Origin: Actinomycetes bacterium
Lineage (GTDB): Bacteria; Actinomycetota; Acidimicrobiia; Acidimicrobiales; SZUA-35
Assembly (NCBI GenBank): GCA_024280015.1
Contig: JAJRQY010000065.1
Span: 1 to 45,418 of the forward strand
Reading direction: 5' to 3'
Length of the DNA: 45,418 nucleotides
In this document: positions 40,818 through 45,418 of the stretch, piece by piece
Layout of the letters: each line of letters opens with the position of its first letter
How positions within the stretch are numbered: the first letter of the stretch is position 1
Notes under the pieces: generated by a model
The model's input: only the letters and a program-made list of their open reading frames with translations
Told to the model about the DNA's origin: nothing
The model's database searches: none
Made by a program: the position numbers and the translations under genes

Positions 40818-42371
40818 ATGGAACACACCTTCCTCGCCGACTACGGCATCTCACTCATGGTCTTCTTACCTCTGGTAGGAGCGGCCTTGATGATGCTGAT
40901 CTCGGGCAAGAACGAAGAGATTCACAAGCAGATTGCTTTGGGCACGACGGTCCTGACCGGTCTGGTCGGCGGCTGGCTTGTCACCGACTTCTACCGACTT
41001 GGCTCCGAGCACTGGGGCGAGCTTCGATACGGCGTTGACAAGTCCTGGATCGACATTGTCAATGCCCGCTACACCGTTGCCGTTGATGGCATCTCTATCC
41101 CACTTATCGCCCTGACCCTGCTGGTGGTGCCACTGGTCATTGTTTATAGCTGGAACCACATTCCCAATCCCGGCAATGCCAAAGCCTTCCTCATGCTCAT
41201 CCTGGTGCTCCACACCGGAATGCTTGGCAGCTTCGTCGCTCAGGACCTGGTGCTGTTCTTCGTCTTCTTCGAAGTTGTTCTGCTCCCCATGTACTTCATG
41301 ATCGGTGTTTGGGGCGGCGAGCAACGGCTCTACGCCGCCATCAAGTTCTTCTTGTTCACCCTGTTCGGCTCGGCCTTGATGCTGGTTAGCTTCCTGGCCC
41401 TGTACTGGGCAACCGGTGGAACAACCTTCAATATGGTCGAGCTGGCCGCCCTGGTGCAGTCCAGCGACATCAAGATCGGAACCCAGGTCTTGATCTTTGG
41501 CGGCATGTTCATGGGCTTTGGCATCAAGGTGCCAATGTTCCCCTTCCACACCTGGCTGCCTGATGCTCATACCCAGGCTCCAACTCAAGGTTCGGTCATC
41601 CTGGCTGCAGTCTTGTTGAAGCTCGGGACCTACGGCTTCATCCGGATTGCCATCCAGATCCTTCCCGAGGCTGCCATCAAGTGGGCTCCGTGGATTGGCT
41701 TGCTGGCTGTCATCGGCATCATCTATGGCGCCCTTGGCTGCCTGGCTCAGACCGACATGAAGCGCCTCATCGCCTTCTCCTCGGTGGCCCATATGGGTTA
41801 CGTCATGCTTGGCATCGCCACCATGACCGACTTCGGTCTGAATGCCGCCATCTTCGGCATGGTTGCTCACGGCCTGATCACCGGCATGTTGTTCTTCGTT
41901 GCCGGCTCCATCAAGGAGCGTTACCACACCCTGGAAATCAAGCGGCTTGGAGGCTTGCTGATCTCGGCCCCTCGCATGGGTTGGATCCTGGGCTTCTGCG
42001 TCATGGCATCGCTTGGCTTGCCTGGCCTTGCCGGATTCTGGGGTGAGTTCCCGGCCATTCTCGCTGCCTACCAGCCGCAAGAGGGCATCTCCGAAAGCCT
42101 GTTCCGGGTCTATATGGTCGTCGCCGCTATCGGCACGGTGCTGGCCGCCGGCTACCTGCTTTGGCTGCTTCAGCGCACCGCATTCGGAAACCCGTCAGAA
42201 GAGTTCGAAGACGACCCAGCAATCACCGATGTTGTCTTCACCGAATGGGTGGCGTGGATTCCGCTCCTCGCCCTGATTGTCTTGTTCGGCTTTGTCCCCG
42301 GTCTGATGTTTGACCTCACCGATGGCCCAGTCACCGCTCTCGCCAATGCCCTCGCGGCAGCCGGGAAGTAG
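40818..42371 (+). CDS. nuoM: NADH-quinone oxidoreductase subunit M, copy 2
   Basis: The protein has 517 residues, normal length. Signatures: LVLFFVFFEVVLLPMYFMIGVWGGEQRLYAAIKFFLF, IKVPMFPFHTWLPDAHTQAPTQGSVILAAVLLKLGTYG and MKRLIAFSSVAHMGYVM. It has no charged C-terminal extension like NuoM1. It starts 12 bases after nuoL2 and ends six bases before nuoN2. Confidence 0.98.
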   Translation: MEHTFLADYGISLMVFLPLVGAALMMLISGKNEEIHKQIALGTTVLTGLVGGWLVTDFYRLGSEHWGELRYGVDKSWIDIVNARYTVAVDGISIPLIALTLLVVPLVIVYSWNHIPNPGNAKAFLMLILVLHTGMLGSFVAQDLVLFFVFFEVVLLPMYFMIGVWGGEQRLYAAIKFFLFTLFGSALMLVSFLALYWATGGTTFNMVELAALVQSSDIKIGTQVLIFGGMFMGFGIKVPMFPFHTWLPDAHTQAPTQGSVILAAVLLKLGTYGFIRIAIQILPEAAIKWAPWIGLLAVIGIIYGALGCLAQTDMKRLIAFSSVAHMGYVMLGIATMTDFGLNAAIFGMVAHGLITGMLFFVAGSIKERYHTLEIKRLGGLLISAPRMGWILGFCVMASLGLPGLAGFWGEFPAILAAYQPQEGISESLFRVYMVVAAIGTVLAAGYLLWLLQRTAFGNPSEEFEDDPAITDVVFTEWVAWIPLLALIVLFGFVPGLMFDLTDGPVTALANALAAAGK

Positions 42372-42377
42372 CTGACG

Positions 42378-43898
42378 ATGCTCGCCCTTGCCGCCAGCAC
42401 CATTGCTCAGATTGCCTTGGAGCCGTTTTCGCGGCCCGAGATCGATTGGCATGCGGTTGCTCCAGAACTGATCCTGCTGGCTCTTGGCGCGCTGATCACT
42501 GTGATCGATCTGGTCGGGTTGGAGAAGGTCCGCAAGTGGATGCCGACCCTGACCAGCTTCGCCTTCTTGGCCGCGCTGATCCCGGTTCTGACCTTGTGGA
42601 ACGATGGTGGGGAACTGCCTCGCTCTCTGTTTGATGGCGCCTACGTCGTCGATCGCTACTCGCTGGTTCTCAAGGGACTGTTCCTGCTCACTGGCTATGT
42701 GGTCGTGTTGTTGTCAACCAACTACATGAGCGAGGGCGACTACTACGACAGTGAGTACTACCAACTCATTGCTGCTTCGATCTTGGGCATGGTTGTGATG
42801 ACCTCGTCTCGGGACCTGATCTCGATCTTCGTTGCCCTGGAGCTACTTTCCATCCCCGCCTACCTCATGGCGGCCTGGCGAAAGCGAGACCTGAAGTCGA
42901 ACGAAGCTGGCCTGAAGTACATGCTGATGGGCGTGTTCGCCTCGGGCATTCTGCTGTATGGCATGTCCCTTCTGTACGGAGTGTCAGGCTCGACCAAGCT
43001 GACTGACATTGCGACGGCCCTGTCGACGGGTAGCTCTAAACCACTGTTCACCCTGGCCATTGTCTTCACCATCATTGGCTTCGGGTTCAAGGTTTCGGCT
43101 GTGCCCTTCCACACCTGGGCTCCAGACACCTACGAGGGTGCGCCGACTCCCTTGACTGCCTTCTTGGCCGTTGCTTCCAAGGCGGCAGGGTTTGTGGCCA
43201 TGATCAATGTGATCATCGTCGCCTTCCCGGGACAAGCCGATGTGGTTGAACCTCTCATGGCTGTCCTTGCTGCGGTGACCATGACGGTTGGCAACTTCAT
43301 TGCTCTGCGTCAGACCAATATGGTTCGCATGCTGGCCTATTCCGGTGTGGCCCAAGCCGGCTACATCATGGCCCCGCTGGCGGTCTACGGAACCAACGGG
43401 GACCGAGTTCCTTCGGCCATGGTGACGTACCTGGTGATCTATGCCGCCATGAACCTGGGCGCCTTCGCCGTCATCTTGGTTGCTGCCCGAAAGACTCGCT
43501 CAGCAGAGATTTCCAGCTTCGGTGGCATGTTTGGGTACGCCCCAGGGCTGACCTTGGCCATGACCCTCTTCTTGTTCTCCTTGGCCGGCATCCCACCGGT
43601 TGGCGGCTGGTGGGCCAAGTTCGAGATCTTCCGAGTGCTGACCGAAGGACATCGGGCCATCGGAATCGTGTTGGCGGTCATCTTGGCTGTGAACTCGGTG
43701 ATTGCCGCCTTCTACTACCTCAGCATCACCAAGCAGATGTGGTTCATGCCAACACCCGATGGTGATGAGTCGCCGGTCACGATCCCGCCAGCACTGCAGG
43801 TCGCGCTGGTCCTGACGGTGATTGTCACGCTGGCTTCAGGCATCTTGCCTGGCCTGGTCAGTGATATGGCTGGCAATCTTCAACTAGCTCTTCCCTGA
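42378..43898 (+). CDS. nuoN: NADH-quinone oxidoreductase subunit N, copy 2
   Basis: The protein has 506 residues; last nuo gene of copy 2. Signatures: DLISIFVALELLSIPAYLMAAWRKRDLKSNEAGLKYMLMGVFASGILLYGMSLLYG, FKVSAVPFHTWAPDTYEGAPTPLTAFLA and NMVRMLAYSGVAQAGYIM. Its length is close to the usual value and it lacks the hydrophilic loop before the last helix of NuoN1. The methyltransferase gene starts 32 bases downstream on the same strand with no terminator-like hairpin in between, so it is probably the twelfth gene of this operon. Confidence 0.97.
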   Translation: MLALAASTIAQIALEPFSRPEIDWHAVAPELILLALGALITVIDLVGLEKVRKWMPTLTSFAFLAALIPVLTLWNDGGELPRSLFDGAYVVDRYSLVLKGLFLLTGYVVVLLSTNYMSEGDYYDSEYYQLIAASILGMVVMTSSRDLISIFVALELLSIPAYLMAAWRKRDLKSNEAGLKYMLMGVFASGILLYGMSLLYGVSGSTKLTDIATALSTGSSKPLFTLAIVFTIIGFGFKVSAVPFHTWAPDTYEGAPTPLTAFLAVASKAAGFVAMINVIIVAFPGQADVVEPLMAVLAAVTMTVGNFIALRQTNMVRMLAYSGVAQAGYIMAPLAVYGTNGDRVPSAMVTYLVIYAAMNLGAFAVILVAARKTRSAEISSFGGMFGYAPGLTLAMTLFLFSLAGIPPVGGWWAKFEIFRVLTEGHRAIGIVLAVILAVNSVIAAFYYLSITKQMWFMPTPDGDESPVTIPPALQVALVLTVIVTLASGILPGLVSDMAGNLQLALP

Positions 43899-43930
43899 GC
43901 TTTCGTTCGGCCCAAAGTGTCTTCGCGCTC

Positions 43931-44911
43931 ATGAGCAACCCCGAGCGTTTTGATCACTATATGGAACGGGTGCTCTATGGCCCGGAGGGCTTCTACACCT
44001 CTGGCCGTGGTATTGCCGGCCGCGGTTCTGGGAGTGATGGTGGTGACTTCATCACCAGTCCGGAAGTCGGTGCCTTGTTTGGCCGAGTGATTGTGAACGC
44101 CTTGGATTCTTGGTGGGATGAGCTTGGCCAACCATCGGTCTTTCGGATCATTGACGCTGGGACCGGACCAGGCACCTTGCTAACCAGCCTTGCCTACGCA
44201 GCGAAGAACAATGAGGTTCGCTGTGCTTCGGTGTGGGAACTCATTGGTGTCGACCGTGCCTCTGGCATTGGCTTGCCCGATGACATGTCGAACTCGGTAG
44301 TGATCGCCAATGAATTGCTGGATAACCTGGTGTTTCGGATCATCGAGCACCAAGCCGATGGCTGGGCCGAAGTCCTTGTGGACAATGGAAGCGAACACCT
44401 GGTTGCCGCTGAGTCGACTTCGGATTCCGAGCTGAGCTCGGCTATCGCCCTTGCCGCCGATGTCGACGTCGGCCAGCGAGTGCCGATTCTGTCTGCCGCA
44501 GCAACATGGGTCAACGATGTGATTGCCCGGGGGGCCGAACGCTTACTGGTGTTTGACTATGGCATGGCAACCACGACTGGTTTGGTCGAGCGTGGCGGTT
44601 GGTTGCGGACCTACCGTGACCACAACCGGGGCGATGATCCGTTGCTGGCCCCGGGGGAGTGGGACATCACGACTGACCTTGCCGTGGATCAGCTCCCTAC
44701 ACCTACCCGCCTAACCACTCAGGCAGAATGGCTGACCCAGTGGGGGATCGAGGCTCTGGTCGAAGAGGGCCGGGAGTATTGGCGGGCACATGCGTCCGCA
44801 CCAGACGTCACCGCCATGCGGATGCGCAGCCGGATTGGTGAGGCCGAAGCGCTGACCGACCCAGTCGGCCTCGGTGGCTGGCTTGCCCTGGAGTACCACC
44901 GCGCTGCCTGA
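43931..44911 (+). CDS. MidA/NDUFAF7-family SAM-dependent methyltransferase, probable complex I factor
   Basis: The protein has 326 residues. It matches the NDUFAF7/MidA pattern along its length: FDHYMERVLYGPEGFYTSG, GDFITSPEVGALFG, the SAM loop IIDAGTGPGTLL (D75), VVIANELLDNLVFRII...GWAEVLV, and LLVFDYG...LRTYRDHNRGDDPLLAPGEWDITTDL. In mitochondria NDUFAF7 dimethylates NDUFS2 Arg85 and is needed for complex I assembly. Here the gene directly follows nuoN2, and NuoD2 (not NuoD1) has the matching Arg. The likely role, methylating NuoD2 R69 during assembly, is inference from family and context. The start has no strong Shine-Dalgarno, which fits coupling to nuoN2. A hairpin at 44942 probably ends the transcript. 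Confidence 0.88.
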   Translation: MSNPERFDHYMERVLYGPEGFYTSGRGIAGRGSGSDGGDFITSPEVGALFGRVIVNALDSWWDELGQPSVFRIIDAGTGPGTLLTSLAYAAKNNEVRCASVWELIGVDRASGIGLPDDMSNSVVIANELLDNLVFRIIEHQADGWAEVLVDNGSEHLVAAESTSDSELSSAIALAADVDVGQRVPILSAAATWVNDVIARGAERLLVFDYGMATTTGLVERGGWLRTYRDHNRGDDPLLAPGEWDITTDLAVDQLPTPTRLTTQAEWLTQWGIEALVEEGREYWRAHASAPDVTAMRMRSRIGEAEALTDPVGLGGWLALEYHRAA

Positions 44912-44941
44912 CACTCCCTTCCTGGTCCTGGGCGCGTCAAG

Positions 44942-44961
44942 AAGGCGCGTTCAAGCGCCTT
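44942..44961. terminator. Hairpin between convergent genes, likely bidirectional terminator
   Basis: AAGGCGC (44942-44948) pairs with GCGCCTT (44955-44961) around GTTCAA; flanking TCAAG/GATG can extend the stem imperfectly. It lies 31 bases after the methyltransferase stop and before the end of the minus-strand HNH gene (45008). There is no T-run, only a short CTGTCTTGTTG. Confidence 0.55.
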
Positions 44962-45007
44962 GATGCTGTCTTGTTGCCGCCCAGCCCGCCCAGCCCAGCG
45001 GGTAAAC

Positions 45008-45418
45008 CTATTGCCGGCTGGGCTGTCGGTTGGGTTGTCGCCTGTGTTGTCGCCTGGGTTTGTTGCCCTGCGGTCCTTTTGACTGCAACCAGTCTTGGAG
45101 CCGATCCGGGACCACGTTGGCGTGGTGGGTGCCGTCGGGTTGATAAATCTTGAGGGTCCGATCCGGCAACAGTTTGATGTTCCAGTGGCCTTCATGGACC
45201 CGATGATGGTGGGTGGAGCACAGGGGAACAAGGTTGTCGAGGTCCGTGAGCCCGTCGGGGTCCCATTCCAGAATGTGGTGGGCTTGACACCACGAGATTG
45301 GTCGGTCACACCCAGCCCAGGCACAAGTGGTATGCATGGTATTTAATGCTGACCACTGGGCGGGGGTGGCGGTGCGTTGAGCCCGCCCAACATTGATGGG
45401 AACGCCTTCGGCGTCAAT
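45008..45418 (-). CDS. HNH endonuclease-domain protein (13E12/DUF222 type), C-terminal fragment
   Basis: The reading frame is open to the right edge, so the N-terminal part is outside the window; 136 residues are visible. The start of the visible part (GVPINVGRAQRTATPAQWSAL) is the conserved run-in to the HNH domain of the actinobacterial 13E12 repeat family. The HNH core follows: CAWAGCDRPISWCQAHHILEWDPDG...NLVPLCSTHHHRVHEG, with the zinc Cys pairs and HH/N/H residues. The C-terminal tail is rich in Gln, Arg and Pro (RRQHRRQPNRQPSRQ) and is encoded by short direct repeats. The family is multicopy in Actinobacteria and its function is unclear. Confidence 0.88.
   Translation of the reverse strand: MDAEGVPINVGRAQRTATPAQWSALNTMHTTCAWAGCDRPISWCQAHHILEWDPDGLTDLDNLVPLCSTHHHRVHEGHWNIKLLPDRTLKIYQPDGTHHANVVPDRLQDWLQSKGPQGNKPRRQHRRQPNRQPSRQ

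Noticed and set aside
40866-42080. 404-codon open frame on the minus strand opposite nuoM2 (similar long ones at 25890-27032 and 1883-2983).
   Set aside because: They lie wholly opposite conserved genes, have no family-like motifs, and their composition is that of antisense readings of high-G+C genes.
12420-43898. The two nuo operons as a recent tandem duplication.
   Set aside because: NuoB, NuoD, NuoH and NuoL of the two copies differ at signature motifs and carry different inserts, so they diverged long ago or came from separate sources.
44719-45324. 201-codon minus-strand frame overlapping the HNH gene.
   Set aside because: It is out of frame with the clear HNH domain and covers the antisense of the methyltransferase end; no protein-like motif.
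1-45418. tRNA, rRNA, CRISPR arrays, prophage or replication origin.
   Set aside because: No tRNA-like cloverleaf, rRNA segment, regularly spaced repeat array or phage gene was recognised on reading both strands; a covariance search was not possible here.

Overview
The window is a contiguous piece of a high-G+C actinobacterial chromosome, most likely from the class Acidimicrobiia or a close relative. This is inferred from protein character, not from a database search: GTG starts are common, the first complex I has actinobacterial-type NuoB and NuoD motifs, there is a 13E12/DUF222-type HNH protein, and there is a large secreted protein with DUF4214 repeats. No rRNA, tRNA, CRISPR array, prophage or insertion sequence was recognised.

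Layout. Positions 1-5300 hold ordinary genes: the tail of an EamA-type transporter, a secreted CAP-domain protein, an acyl-CoA synthetase-like enzyme, and a secreted metalloprotease-like protein ending in DUF4214 repeats. Positions 5306-12352 encode a quinol:electron-acceptor oxidoreductase of the split cytochrome b (b6f-like) kind. It comprises a divergent membrane-anchored monoheme cytochrome c, an unknown membrane protein, a 2[4Fe-4S] ferredoxin, cytochrome b6-like and subunit IV-like proteins, a Rieske protein, a diheme cytochrome c and another unknown membrane protein. Positions 12420-28717 are a complete 14-gene nuoA-N operon (complex I, copy 1), most genes overlapping the next by 1 or 4 bases. 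Positions 28718-33100 separate the two complex I operons and hold a VapBC-type toxin-antitoxin pair, a tRNA-dihydrouridine synthase on the minus strand and a glycogen branching enzyme. Positions 33184-43898 are a second, clearly divergent complex I operon of 11 genes (nuoABCDHIJKLMN) with no nuoE, nuoF or nuoG. It is followed at 43931 by a MidA/NDUFAF7-type methyltransferase. The window ends inside an HNH endonuclease-type gene on the minus strand.

How the parts fit. Copy 1 has every NADH-oxidising and Fe-S subunit and should feed electrons from NADH to (mena)quinone; the quinol would be reoxidised by the b6f-like complex encoded just upstream on the same strand. Copy 2 keeps the Q module, NuoI and the proton-pumping arm but lacks the NADH module, so it must accept electrons from something else, such as a ferredoxin or an unlinked partner.

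The most interesting signals concern copy 2. NuoD2 carries the arginine (R69) that NDUFAF7 dimethylates in mitochondrial NDUFS2, whereas NuoD1 has threonine there, and the NDUFAF7-like gene sits directly behind the copy 2 operon. NuoD2 also has tryptophan where the quinone-binding tyrosine normally lies, and NuoH2 lacks the conserved first-helix Glu-Arg. Other notable features are a ~165-residue helical insert in NuoL1, a His/Glu/Ala repeat insert in NuoL2, a conserved Cys for a covalently bound heme ci in the b6-like protein, an in-frame amber codon in the subunit IV gene, and an N-terminal IPEHL motif shared by two components of the b6f-like complex.
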